Assembly (NCBI GenBank): GCA_049115695.1
Contig: JAGDZR010000005.1
Location: 1-64,000, forward strand
Origin: JAGDZR01 sp049115695
Lineage (GTDB): Bacteria; Bacteroidota; Bacteroidia; Cytophagales; Cyclobacteriaceae
Direction of reading: 5' to 3'
Length of the DNA: 64,000 nt
A program made the translations under genes and the position numbers. Shown here one piece after another: positions 34,997 through 44,647 of this stretch (the stretch's first letter is position 1; each line of letters starts with the position of its first letter). Under the pieces are notes generated by a model that saw only the letters and a list, made by a program, of their open reading frames with translations, was not told where the DNA came from and did no database searches.

Positions 34997-37900
34997 ATGG
35001 TAAATAAAATTATTCGGTATTTTCTTGACAACCAGCTTGTAACGCTCCTGCTGCTGTTGCTTTTTGTTGGTTGGGGAATGATTACAATCCCCTTTGGTAG
35101 AGATTCGGCACTCTGGAATTCAGGATTTCTCCCTGTAGATCCGGTACCAGTGGATGCTATACCCGATGTTGGCGAAAATCAGCAAATTGTATTTACTCAA
35201 TGGTCTGGACGATCACCTCAGGATATTGAAGATCAAATCACCTATCCGCTCACCACTTCATTATTGGGTATCCCGGGTGTTAAATCAATCAGAAGTTCAT
35301 CTATTTTCGGAGTATCCAGTATTTACATCATTTTCAAGGAAGAAATAGACTTTTACTGGTCCAGATCTCGCATCCTCGAAAAACTGAATTCTCTACCTAA
35401 TGGATTGCTCCCAGACGGTGTTCAGCCGGCACTGGGTCCAGATGCAACGGCTTTAGGGCAAGTTTTTTGGTACACAATAGAGGGTAGAGATGATGAGGGT
35501 AATCCAACAGGTGGATGGAACCTGCATGAGATCAGGTCGATTCAGGATTTTTATGTGAAGTACGGGCTTAGCGCTGTTGAAGATGTTTCGGAAGTTTCTT
35601 CGATAGGGGGATTTGTGCAGGAATATCAAATAGATGTGAATCCGGATGCTATGAAAGCATATGATATTCCACTGCACAAGGTGATGTTGGCAGTTCAAAA
35701 ATCTAATCGGGATGTTGGAGCAAAAACCATCGAAATCAATCAAGCGGAATATTTGGTTAGAGGTTTGGGCTATATAAAGTCGATCGAGGATATTGAGCTC
35801 GCCGTTGTGGCGGTTCAGGACAATGTCCCGATTCGGATCAAGGATGTTGCTAATGTCTCAGTTGGACCTGCTACTCGCCGAGGATTGTTAGATAAAGATG
35901 GGGCTGAGGTTGTTGGTGGTGTGGTAGTGGCCAGATATGGGTCGAACCCAATGGCAGTCATTACCAACGTAAAAAGCAAAATTGAGGAAATATCAAAAGG
36001 CCTGCCAAAAAAGGTGCTGCCAAGTGGTGTGGAGAGCCAGTTAACCATCGTGCCTTTTTATGATCGTTCTGTTCTGATAAATGAGACTTTGGGTACGCTG
36101 GAAGAGGCCCTTTCACTTGAAGTGCTGATTACAATTCTGGTGGTGATTGTAATGGTGTTTAACCTAAGAGCATCAATACTGATTTCCAGTTTATTGCCAA
36201 TTTCCGTTCTCATGGTTTTTATTGCCATGCGGTATTTTGGTGTAGATGCCAACATTGTCGCACTTTCAGGAATTGCGATTGCCATTGGTACTATGGTGGA
36301 TTTGGGCATTGTTTTATCTGAAAATATAATCAAGCATATTAAAGAGGCTCCTGCCGCACAGCAATTAAAAGAAACCGTCTATCAGGCCTCATCAGAAGTA
36401 AGTGCTGCAATACTAACTGCAGTATCCACTACGATTGTAAGTTTTATACCTGTCTTTACGATGGAAGCGGCAGAGGGAAAACTTTTTAGACCTCTTGCCT
36501 TCACAAAAACATTTGCACTGATTGCCGCATTAATTGTTTCATTGTTTATTCTGCCAACCATAGCGCGATGGTTTTTTGGATTTTCATTGAAGAAGGATGT
36601 ACGTGGATTTCTATCAATTGTATTGTTGATTTCGGCAGGAATTGCATTCTCCATATTGGATTTTTACTGGGGCGGATTAACGTTGATTGCCTTTGGGATT
36701 GCATGGATCATGCGTCACTATATGACCAAAAAATATTGGTTGATCAGCAACTTGAATGTTCTTATTTCGCTAGTGTCGATTACCTGGTTATTGGCAAATT
36801 ATTGGATGCCTTTGGGTGCGGGGAAGTCTTTGCTAATGAATTACTTCTTTGTTGCACTTTTTCTTGGAACTATACTAGGCGCATTTATACTGTTAGAACA
36901 TTTCTATGAATCGATTTTAAGTTTTTGTCTTAGGTTTAAATGGGTTTTTCTGCTCATTCCTTTGATCATTATGTATTCCGGTTACAGTATTTGGCAAAAC
37001 GCTGGTAAGGAATTTATGCCATCATTGGATGAGGGGAGTTTTTTATTGATGCCTACTTCAATGCCCCATGCTGGGATTGAGCAAAACAAGCGTGTTGTAC
37101 AGCAACTGGATATGTTGATGGCCAATATTCCGGAAGTGGAATTGGTTGTTGGTAAAATGGGTCGTGCAGAAACAGCACTTGATCCTGCACCGATATCGAT
37201 GTATGAAAACATTATTAATTATAAACCTGAATTTGCCGTCAATGAAAAAGGTCATCGTCAGCGCTTTGAAATAGATGAAGATGGTCGATTCGTACTTCGG
37301 TCAGGTGAAGCGCTTTTCAATGATCAGGCATTGCGTCAGGGGATCACTTCCAAAGATTTAGTTGAATCCAGTGATGGAAATTATTTCCGAAACTGGCGCG
37401 AAGAAATCAAATCTCCCGATGATATATGGTCTGAGGTGATCAGAGTAACTAAAATACCCGGAGTTACTTCTGCTCCCAAACTGCAGCCGATTGAAACAAG
37501 GTTGGTCATGCTGCAAACAGGAATGAGGGCACCCATGGGAATAAAAGTATATGGCCCGGACCTGGAAACCATTGAGGCATTTGGGAGAGAACTGGAAGCG
37601 ATCTTAAAGGAAGTTCCTTCGGTAAAAGAAGAAGCTGTTTTCTCTGATAGAATTGTTGGCAAGCCGTACATTCATTTGAACATCAATAGAGATGAGATTT
37701 CAAGATACGGGTTGAATATTGACGATGTGCAGCAAACTATTGAAACTGCAATTGGAGGGATGCAAATTACCTCGACTGTTGAAGGGCGTGAACGTTTTCC
37801 GGTGCGTGTTAGATACCCAAGAGAGTTGAGAGATGACCCTAGCTCGTTGAGCCAGATATTAATTCCTACACCTACCGGAGTTCAGATTCCTTTGGGAGAA

Positions 37901-38710
37901 TTGTTAGACATTGAATACGTGAGGGGCCCTCAAATGATTAAAAGTGAAAACACTTTTCTGGTAGGATATGTGCTCTTAGATAAAAAGGAAGGTTTTGCAG
38001 AGGTGGATGTAGTGGAGGCGGCTCAAACGGTTATTCAGTCCAAAATTGATCAGGGAATATTAAATGTTCCAGCAGGAATCAGTTATCAATTCTCAGGCAG
38101 CTACGAAAATCAAGTCCGGGCGGAAAAGCGTCTAACGCTTATTATTCCGTTGGTATTAATCATCATTTTTATGATTCTGTATTTTCAGTTTCGCTCTGTC
38201 ACAACATCGCTGATGATTTTTATAGGTATTGCAATGGCCTTTAGCGGAGGTTTTGTGATGCTTTGGCTCTATGGACAGGATTGGTTTTTCGACGTTAGCT
38301 TACTGGGCATTAACCTTCGTGATTTATTTCAAATGCAGACGATCAACTTATCGGTAGCAGTATGGGTTGGTTTCATTGCACTATTTGGCATTGCTACCGA
38401 TGATGGTGTTTTGATGGGAACTTACCTCGATCAGAGTTTTAAAAGGAATGAAACAACTACTGTAGCAAAAGTAAGAGCGGCCGTCATTGAAGCCGGGAAA
38501 AGAAGAATTAAGCCGGCAGTGATGACATCAGCAACGACGATTATTGCACTATTGCCTGTATTGACTTCAACGGGAAGAGGTGCTGACATAATGATTCCAA
38601 TGGCTATTCCTGCTTTTGGGGGAATGATTGTAGCATCGATTACCTATTTCATCGTTCCGGTCCTTTACGCCATGAGAGAGGAAAGTAGAATTAAAAATAT
38701 GACATCATGA
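34997..38710 (+). CDS. cusA: CusA/CzcA-family heavy-metal RND pump with enlarged membrane domain
   Basis: 1237 residues, about 190 longer than typical CusA. TM1 (about 10-30), DPVPVDAIPDVGENQQIVFTQW (family signature), periplasmic half 1, TM2-6 (about 365-530) with AIGTMVDLGIVLSENI carrying the TM4 acid, then an extra stretch of four to five hydrophobic segments (about 530-660) before the second periplasmic half (GKEFMPSLDEGSF), and TM8-12 with ALFGIATDDGVLMGTYLDQ. Methionines MPTSMPHAG and METxM-like pairs suit Cu(I)/Ag(I). Pumps periplasmic or cytoplasmic metal out through the TolC partner encoded next. Confidence 0.93.
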   Translation: MVNKIIRYFLDNQLVTLLLLLLFVGWGMITIPFGRDSALWNSGFLPVDPVPVDAIPDVGENQQIVFTQWSGRSPQDIEDQITYPLTTSLLGIPGVKSIRSSSIFGVSSIYIIFKEEIDFYWSRSRILEKLNSLPNGLLPDGVQPALGPDATALGQVFWYTIEGRDDEGNPTGGWNLHEIRSIQDFYVKYGLSAVEDVSEVSSIGGFVQEYQIDVNPDAMKAYDIPLHKVMLAVQKSNRDVGAKTIEINQAEYLVRGLGYIKSIEDIELAVVAVQDNVPIRIKDVANVSVGPATRRGLLDKDGAEVVGGVVVARYGSNPMAVITNVKSKIEEISKGLPKKVLPSGVESQLTIVPFYDRSVLINETLGTLEEALSLEVLITILVVIVMVFNLRASILISSLLPISVLMVFIAMRYFGVDANIVALSGIAIAIGTMVDLGIVLSENIIKHIKEAPAAQQLKETVYQASSEVSAAILTAVSTTIVSFIPVFTMEAAEGKLFRPLAFTKTFALIAALIVSLFILPTIARWFFGFSLKKDVRGFLSIVLLISAGIAFSILDFYWGGLTLIAFGIAWIMRHYMTKKYWLISNLNVLISLVSITWLLANYWMPLGAGKSLLMNYFFVALFLGTILGAFILLEHFYESILSFCLRFKWVFLLIPLIIMYSGYSIWQNAGKEFMPSLDEGSFLLMPTSMPHAGIEQNKRVVQQLDMLMANIPEVELVVGKMGRAETALDPAPISMYENIINYKPEFAVNEKGHRQRFEIDEDGRFVLRSGEALFNDQALRQGITSKDLVESSDGNYFRNWREEIKSPDDIWSEVIRVTKIPGVTSAPKLQPIETRLVMLQTGMRAPMGIKVYGPDLETIEAFGRELEAILKEVPSVKEEAVFSDRIVGKPYIHLNINRDEISRYGLNIDDVQQTIETAIGGMQITSTVEGRERFPVRVRYPRELRDDPSSLSQILIPTPTGVQIPLGELLDIEYVRGPQMIKSENTFLVGYVLLDKKEGFAEVDVVEAAQTVIQSKIDQGILNVPAGISYQFSGSYENQVRAEKRLTLIIPLVLIIIFMILYFQFRSVTTSLMIFIGIAMAFSGGFVMLWLYGQDWFFDVSLLGINLRDLFQMQTINLSVAVWVGFIALFGIATDDGVLMGTYLDQSFKRNETTTVAKVRAAVIEAGKRRIKPAVMTSATTIIALLPVLTSTGRGADIMIPMAIPAFGGMIVASITYFIVPVLYAMREESRIKNMTS

Positions 38711-39951
38711 AGCGCTTTTATCTGGCATTGATCGTGAGCATTACAACAGCTGGTCTCCATGGGCAAACATTGGACGATTACCTCAGTGAGGCTGCTCAGA
38801 ACAACCCGGGTTTAAAAGCTTCCTACAGTTCTTTTGAGGCGGCCATAAAGCATATTTCTCAGGTCAATGTTTTACCAGACCCAAATCTTTCGTTCGGATA
38901 CTTTGTAAGCCCTGTTGAGACTAGAGTGGGTGCCCAGCGAGCTAAAATATCACTCAATCAAATGTTTCCTTGGTTTGGAACCCTCAAATTAAAGGAAGAA
39001 GTAGCTCAACGTAATGTTGACATCTATTATCAGCAGTTCCTGGATCACAAAAATCAATTATTCTTTCAAGTAAAAGAATCATTTTATCCTTTGTACAAGG
39101 TAAAAGCACACTTACGACTACAGGAAGAAAATCTTCAAATACTTGAAACTTACAGGCAGCTTTCCACTACCAATTTTGCGAATGGAAAAGGACCGATGAC
39201 GGATGTACTTCGTGTTGAAATTCTGATTGAAAATATTGAAACCGAGATGAGCTTACTAACTGCACAGGTAAGACCGCTGGAAATTAAGTTTAATCGGCTT
39301 TTGAATAGAGAAGACTCAATGAAGGTATTTATAGCAGATACACTTTCTATTTCATTGATTGACTCCTTAAAGAGTGATTCTGTGGGTGTGAATCATCCTA
39401 AAGTAGCAGCAATAAAAAGCAAATTACAAATGCTTCAAGCCCAGGAAGTTGTGGTTCAAAAAAGTGGATTTCCACAAATGGGATTAGGATTGGATTATGT
39501 ATTCATCAACAAGCGACCTGATCTTGACATGACGAATAATGGTAAAGATGCTATCATGCCAATGATTAGTATGACGCTTCCTGTATTTAGAAGAAAATAC
39601 ACCTCCGCCCTCGAAGAGAATCGGTTACTACAACAATCAATCAGTTATCAAATGGAGCAAGTAGAGAATAACCTGATGAGTGAATATGAATCAATCGGGT
39701 ATGAAATTGATAAGACTTCACAATTGGACGAACTGTATGAAAATCAGCTTCAAAAATCTAAGCGGGTGTTAAGTCTGCTATATGCTGCATATAGCAATTC
39801 AGGGAAAGACTTTGAAGAAATCCTTCGGGTACAGCAACAAATTTTGAAATACGAGATGGCTCAAGTTTCTGTCAGAGCAGATCATCACATTGCACTGGCC
39901 AGATTGGCATATTTAACGGCAAAATCAGAATTAGATGGGAGAACTAAATAA
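38707..39951 (+). CDS. TolC-family outer-membrane efflux channel (CusC type)
   Basis: 414 residues. Signal peptide (MKRFYLALIVSITTAGLHGQ), two OEP-domain repeats rich in long coiled-coil helices (SEAAQNNPGLKASYSSFEAA; SNSGKDFEEILRVQQQIL), with the conserved NP and short beta strands. Overlaps the CusA gene by four bases (ATGA) and the adaptor gene by 17 bases, so the three genes form a coupled pump operon. Forms the exit duct of the tripartite metal pump. Confidence 0.9.
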   Translation: MKRFYLALIVSITTAGLHGQTLDDYLSEAAQNNPGLKASYSSFEAAIKHISQVNVLPDPNLSFGYFVSPVETRVGAQRAKISLNQMFPWFGTLKLKEEVAQRNVDIYYQQFLDHKNQLFFQVKESFYPLYKVKAHLRLQEENLQILETYRQLSTTNFANGKGPMTDVLRVEILIENIETEMSLLTAQVRPLEIKFNRLLNREDSMKVFIADTLSISLIDSLKSDSVGVNHPKVAAIKSKLQMLQAQEVVVQKSGFPQMGLGLDYVFINKRPDLDMTNNGKDAIMPMISMTLPVFRRKYTSALEENRLLQQSISYQMEQVENNLMSEYESIGYEIDKTSQLDELYENQLQKSKRVLSLLYAAYSNSGKDFEEILRVQQQILKYEMAQVSVRADHHIALARLAYLTAKSELDGRTK

Positions 39952-41701
39952 ATCAACAGTTTTTATTGCCCTGGGCACACTGATACTTGGTTTGGGCTTG
40001 GGATGGGTGTTTTTTGCTGGGGAAAAGGAAGCTGATCTCGCGGATCATCAACACGGAATGGAAACCATATCAAGTGATTGGACGTGTTCGATGCACCCAC
40101 AAATAAGACAAAAGGAGCCAGGATCATGTCCTATTTGTGGTATGGACCTTATTCCTGTTGGATCCAACGAAATGTCTGACGGGGACAAATTGGAAATCAA
40201 GATGTCTCCAACTGCGATGCAATTGGCAAGTGTTCAAACAGCAATTGTTAATAAAACACAGCCGGTCAAAGAACTGAGATTGTCAGGTAAGATTCAGGTA
40301 GATGAGAGCAAGATCACTTCACAGACAACCCATATCTCCGGGAGAATTGAAAAACTTTTGGTGAATACCACAGGTGAATATGTAAGGAGAGGTCAGGTAA
40401 TTGCTCATATATACTCGCCAGAATTGGTAACTGCTCAAAACGAACTGTTGGAGGCGAACCAAATTGCTGATAGCAATCCTCAATTGCTATTAGCCGCTAA
40501 AGAAAAACTTAAGAATTGGAAACTAAGTGATGCCCAGATTGCCTCTTTTTTGGAAGCGGGACAGCCGGAGGAAAATTTTCCAATATTGGCTGATCAAAGC
40601 GGCATTGTGTTAACCAAACGGGTAAATCTTGGAGATCATGTAATGGCAGGAGCTTCACTATTTGAAGTGGCGAACTTAACACAGGTTTGGGTGTTATTTG
40701 ATGTCTATGAATCCGATATGGATTGGGTAAAAATTGGTGATAAAGTAAGTTATACGGTGAGTTCTGTTCCCGGCAAAACATTCACAGGTACGATCGATTT
40801 TATTGATCCTGTGATAGACCCTAATTCCCGAGTGGCTCGAGCAAGGGTGGTTGCATCAAATAGGAATGGTGAGTTAAAACCTGAAATGTTTGCATCTGGA
40901 ATAGTGAGCAATCCCATTGATGAAAGAGAAGAGCTGGTCATTATTCCAAAATCGGCTGTCATGTGGACGGGTAAAAAGTCTGTTGTCTACATCAAGAATA
41001 CTGGATCCCAAGAGGTGAGTTTTGTGATGAGACAAATCATCACGGGTGCATCTTTGGGGGATCAAATCATTGTATTTGAGGGACTGAAGGAGGGAGAAGA
41101 GATTGCTACGCATGGGGCTTTCAGTATCGATGCAGCGGCCCAATTGGCCGGATTGCCAAGCATGATGAACCCGAAAAAACCAGAGGACGATAATCATGTA
41201 GAGGATCAAAAATTAGAAAAACTACAGGTAAATGAGTCCGAGATTGTATTCGATAGCGATCCAACTTTCAAAACGCAATTTCAAAAGGTGTTTTTGAGCT
41301 ATTTGCCTGTGAAAGATGCATTGATAGAAAGCGATTTGGAAGCTGCGAACAGCAACGCTCAAAAATTACTTGATGCAATGTCTAACGTCGATATGAGACT
41401 TGTGAAAGGCGATGCTCATGCAGCGTTGATGAAGGATTTGATTGTACTTGAGTCGGCTATCAAAGGCATTATAAATGAAGAGGATTTGGGTAGTGCAAGA
41501 GCTTTATTATCTCCGCTAAGCGATCAATTATATCATTCATTAAAGAAATACAATATTACCGTGGCAGGTTATCGACAATTTTGCCCGATGGCGCTTGATT
41601 ATGAGGGTGCATACTGGCTCAGTGATTCAGAGGAGATTCTCAATCCCTATTTTGGTGATGCCATGCTTACGTGTGGAAATGTTGAAGAAGAGTTGAAATA
41701 A
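39935..41701 (+). CDS. cusB: CusB-type periplasmic adaptor with heavy-metal-binding and DUF3347 domains
   Basis: 588 residues. Membrane anchor (about 9-28), a heavy-metal-binding domain WTCSMHPQIRQKEPGSCPICGMDL (split here by CSMH and CPICGM), lipoyl halves (HISGRIEKLLVNTTGEYV; LADQSGIVLTKRVNLGDHV), beta-barrel (VLFDVYESDMDWVKIGDKV), and a C-terminal DUF3347 domain (about 450-585) with FCPMALDYEGAYWLS, NPYFGDAMLTCG. The adaptor binds metal itself and passes it to CusA. The DUF3347 tail is repeated as a free protein encoded 19 bases downstream. Confidence 0.9.
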   Translation: MGELNKSTVFIALGTLILGLGLGWVFFAGEKEADLADHQHGMETISSDWTCSMHPQIRQKEPGSCPICGMDLIPVGSNEMSDGDKLEIKMSPTAMQLASVQTAIVNKTQPVKELRLSGKIQVDESKITSQTTHISGRIEKLLVNTTGEYVRRGQVIAHIYSPELVTAQNELLEANQIADSNPQLLLAAKEKLKNWKLSDAQIASFLEAGQPEENFPILADQSGIVLTKRVNLGDHVMAGASLFEVANLTQVWVLFDVYESDMDWVKIGDKVSYTVSSVPGKTFTGTIDFIDPVIDPNSRVARARVVASNRNGELKPEMFASGIVSNPIDEREELVIIPKSAVMWTGKKSVVYIKNTGSQEVSFVMRQIITGASLGDQIIVFEGLKEGEEIATHGAFSIDAAAQLAGLPSMMNPKKPEDDNHVEDQKLEKLQVNESEIVFDSDPTFKTQFQKVFLSYLPVKDALIESDLEAANSNAQKLLDAMSNVDMRLVKGDAHAALMKDLIVLESAIKGIINEEDLGSARALLSPLSDQLYHSLKKYNITVAGYRQFCPMALDYEGAYWLSDSEEILNPYFGDAMLTCGNVEEELK

Positions 41702-41720
41702 TGTTTAATAATAATACACC

Positions 41721-42164
41721 TTGAAAATGAAATTAATAATCAGTTTAACCCTTTCACTTACATTGTTTGGTTTCACTCACAATGTTTCGGCTCAAGATTT
41801 TGTTGATAGCTACCTTGAGCTAAAAGATGCCTTAGTTCAATCGGACGCCAGTACTGCTACGAGTAGTGCGCAAAATTTATTGAAGCAGCTTCCTGATGAG
41901 TCTGCTTTCGCAGAATCGGTCAAAGAAATAGCGTCATCAGAAGATATCAAAGTTCAAAGAGCGGCATTTAAGATTGTGACAAAGGGCATGATAAACCTGG
42001 TGAAATCCAATGAACTGGATCAAACTTTATTTGTTCAATATTGTCCAATGGCACTTAAAAACACTGGAGGATCCTGGTTGAGTCTCTCAGAAGAAATTAG
42101 AAATCCCTACTTCGGAGACGCTATGCTGAAATGTGGTTCAGTAAAGGAGGAAATCAATAATTAA
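41721..42164 (+). CDS. stand-alone DUF3347 periplasmic protein
   Basis: 147 residues with signal peptide (to about residue 25). The body is a four-helix DUF3347 domain: YLELKDALVQSDASTATSSA, YCPMALKNTGGSWLSLSEEI, NPYFGDAMLKCG. It matches the C-terminal domain of the adaptor upstream in length and in the C-P-M-A-L and N-P-Y-F-G-D-A-M-L-x-C-G motifs, so it probably arose by duplication. Cys and Met in both motifs make a copper site likely (inference). Confidence 0.85.
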   Translation: MKMKLIISLTLSLTLFGFTHNVSAQDFVDSYLELKDALVQSDASTATSSAQNLLKQLPDESAFAESVKEIASSEDIKVQRAAFKIVTKGMINLVKSNELDQTLFVQYCPMALKNTGGSWLSLSEEIRNPYFGDAMLKCGSVKEEINN

Positions 42165-42166
42165 AT

Positions 42167-43405
42167 ATGTGGAAATTATTGAAAGTAGTATCACTTTTTC
42201 TACTCCTAGCATGCGGTGTGTCAGAGCAAAAAAAGGACAGTGAAACAAATGGAAGTGATAAAGTAGCCATTGACATAAAGCCAAGTTTGAGCCTTATAGA
42301 TGGCCCGTCCGATGCGCTCAGTTCATTACCATACCTAACAAAAAGAGCAGATAAACTACTCATGTCATGGATTGAAAAAAGCGAGGATACTGCAAAATTC
42401 TATTTTTCAGAATACGATGGAGGAAATTGGTCAGAAAAATCGCTCATTGCCAGTGGTTCAGATTGGTTCGTCAATTGGGCGGACTATCCGATGATCAGTG
42501 CTGGAGATCATGGCATGATGGCGCATTATCTACAGAAAAGTGCACCAGACAAGTTCGCCTATGACGTCACCGTATTATTGAACTTTGATGATTCATGGAA
42601 CGATCCATTTGTTGTGCATCAGGACGGTATTCAGGCAGAACACGGGTTTGTGACAACTTTGGTGAATGATGATAACTATCAAATGGCATGGTTGGATGGA
42701 CGTCATTCTGCTGGAGGACATGATCATGGAGGAGGCAGTATGACATTGCGCACTGCAAGCGTTAATGCTAAAACTGGAATTATTTCTGAGGAAATGGAAT
42801 TAGATGACAAGACTTGTGATTGTTGTCAGACAACTGGGGCAATGACCGCAACTGGACCTGTATTTGTGTATCGTGATCGTTCCGATTTGGAAATTAGAGA
42901 TATCAGTATTGTTAGACTTGTAGACGGGAACTGGACTGCACCAAAAGTTATCTATCAGGATAACTGGAAAATTGCCGGTTGCCCGGTCAATGGGCCCAGA
43001 ATGGATGCATTTGATGACCAACTAGCGATTGCCTGGTTTTCTTCGCCCAACAATAAATCGCAGGTCAAGGTGATTTTCTCAAACGATGCAGGAGAAACCT
43101 TTTTTGAGCCAATTCTGATTGACGAGAGTCAACCAGTTGGTAGAGTTGATTTAGCCATGATTACGAAAGATAAAGCCATTGTCAGCTGGTTGGATATGCA
43201 GACGGACGAGGCAGTAATCAAAGCTCAATTGGTAACGCCAAATGGGAAATTAGGTGATGAAATCATCGTAGCAAGAACGTCCGAGAGCCGTGGAAGTGGA
43301 TTTCCCCAACTGGAGATCGTAAGGGGAGATGTGTATCTTTCATGGACAGCTATTGAGGAAAACAACACCAAAGTGAAAGTTGCTGTGTTATCTGAGTTGC
43401 AATAA
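42167..43405 (+). CDS. Cys/His-rich beta-propeller lipoprotein (sialidase-fold)
   Basis: 412 residues. Lipoprotein signal with lipobox LLLAC (residue 17). The body has sialidase-like repeats with Asp-box-like turns (FSNDAGETFFEP, YRDRSDLEIRD). Not a true sialidase by its motifs: there is no arginine triad visible. Unusual metal-ligand patches: GRHSAGGHDHGGGS, DDKTCDCCQTTG and AGCPVNGPRMD. It begins two bases after the DUF3347 gene, so it belongs to the pump operon. Candidate surface or periplasmic metal-binding propeller. Confidence 0.7.
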   Translation: MWKLLKVVSLFLLLACGVSEQKKDSETNGSDKVAIDIKPSLSLIDGPSDALSSLPYLTKRADKLLMSWIEKSEDTAKFYFSEYDGGNWSEKSLIASGSDWFVNWADYPMISAGDHGMMAHYLQKSAPDKFAYDVTVLLNFDDSWNDPFVVHQDGIQAEHGFVTTLVNDDNYQMAWLDGRHSAGGHDHGGGSMTLRTASVNAKTGIISEEMELDDKTCDCCQTTGAMTATGPVFVYRDRSDLEIRDISIVRLVDGNWTAPKVIYQDNWKIAGCPVNGPRMDAFDDQLAIAWFSSPNNKSQVKVIFSNDAGETFFEPILIDESQPVGRVDLAMITKDKAIVSWLDMQTDEAVIKAQLVTPNGKLGDEIIVARTSESRGSGFPQLEIVRGDVYLSWTAIEENNTKVKVAVLSELQ

Positions 43406-43439
43406 CTCATCTCAATGTTGATCAGCTTTGCGATAAAGG

Positions 43440-44645
43440 ATGGATAAACAACTCGGCCTCAGGGAAAATTGGCGGCAATTCACGCTATTGGTGATCATCA
43501 ATGGATTTGTGGGTGGTATGGTGGGACTGGAACGAACCATTCTGCCTCAGATTGCAGAGGTGGACTTTGGTTTAGCAGCCAAGACGGCTGTGCTCTCATT
43601 CATTGTGGTTTTCGGTATTTCCAAAGCCATCACCAATTACTATACAGGTGTTTGGGCCAGTCGGTGGGGTCGAAAGAAGTTGCTGGTATGGGGCTGGTTA
43701 ATAGGAATGCCTGTTCCAGTGCTGTTGATTTTTGCTAATTCCTGGGAATTAGTGGTTTTTGCTAATGTGCTACTTGGAATCAATCAGGGAATGACCTGGT
43801 CGAGTACTGTAGTGATGAAAATTGACCTGGTTGGAGAGAAGAATAGGGGATTTGCCATGGGCCTCAATGAATCTGCCGGATATCTCGCTGTAGGACTAGT
43901 GGCTTTTCTTACGGGTTGGATTGCTGCTGAATATGGATTAAGACCTTACCCATTTTACTTAGGGATTGGTTTTGCTGCAATCGGGTTGTTGAGTAGTCAA
44001 TTCCTCGTGAAGGATACGGTCCATTACGTGGCTTCTGAAGCCAAGTCAAGTGCTATTCCAAAGCTAAAGCATGTTTTTAGAGAGACTTCCTGGCTCAATC
44101 CAAACCTCGGCGCTATTTCACAAGCTGGACTAGTCAACAATCTAAATGATGGAATGATTTGGGGTTTGTTGCCCATTTTATTGCTTGAATATGAGTTTGA
44201 TTTGACGGCATCTGGAAAACTAGTAGCCATTTATCCTGTGGTGTGGGGTTTGGGTCAGATCGCGACGGGGAAGTTGGCAGATCACTTTGATAAAAAGCGG
44301 ATGCTCTTTCTGGGGATGCTACTTCAAGGCGTGACCATTCTTTTTTATGCCTATACAGATTCTTTCATTTGGCTTGCCATTCTGGGAGTTATTTTGGGGA
44401 TCGGCACAGCGATCGTTTATCCAACGTTTCTAGCTGCCATGGCGGATAACACTCATCCGGAGCAGAGAGCGCAGAGTATTGGAGTGTTCAGGCTTTGGCG
44501 CGATCTGGGCTATGCAGTTGGCGCTGTAGTGTCGGGTGTGATTGCAGATTTATTTGGAATCCAACATGCCATACTGTCAATCGGTACTTTGACTGTATTG
44601 TCAGCCATGATCATTCAACTGAGAATGCGATCCTCAATACACTGA
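43440..44645 (+). CDS. MFS transporter
   Basis: 401 residues with 12 predicted membrane helices, the loop 2-3 signature GVWASRWGRKKLLVWG and a second-half counterpart GKLADHFDKKRMLFLG. LNESAGYLAVGLVAFLTGW is in helix 5. Substrate not evident. It follows the propeller gene by 34 bases on the same strand and probably ends the efflux operon; a metal-linked substrate is inference. Convergent with the fucosidase gene with a gap of two bases. Confidence 0.88.
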   Translation: MDKQLGLRENWRQFTLLVIINGFVGGMVGLERTILPQIAEVDFGLAAKTAVLSFIVVFGISKAITNYYTGVWASRWGRKKLLVWGWLIGMPVPVLLIFANSWELVVFANVLLGINQGMTWSSTVVMKIDLVGEKNRGFAMGLNESAGYLAVGLVAFLTGWIAAEYGLRPYPFYLGIGFAAIGLLSSQFLVKDTVHYVASEAKSSAIPKLKHVFRETSWLNPNLGAISQAGLVNNLNDGMIWGLLPILLLEYEFDLTASGKLVAIYPVVWGLGQIATGKLADHFDKKRMLFLGMLLQGVTILFYAYTDSFIWLAILGVILGIGTAIVYPTFLAAMADNTHPEQRAQSIGVFRLWRDLGYAVGAVVSGVIADLFGIQHAILSIGTLTVLSAMIIQLRMRSSIH

Positions 44646-44647
44646 CT

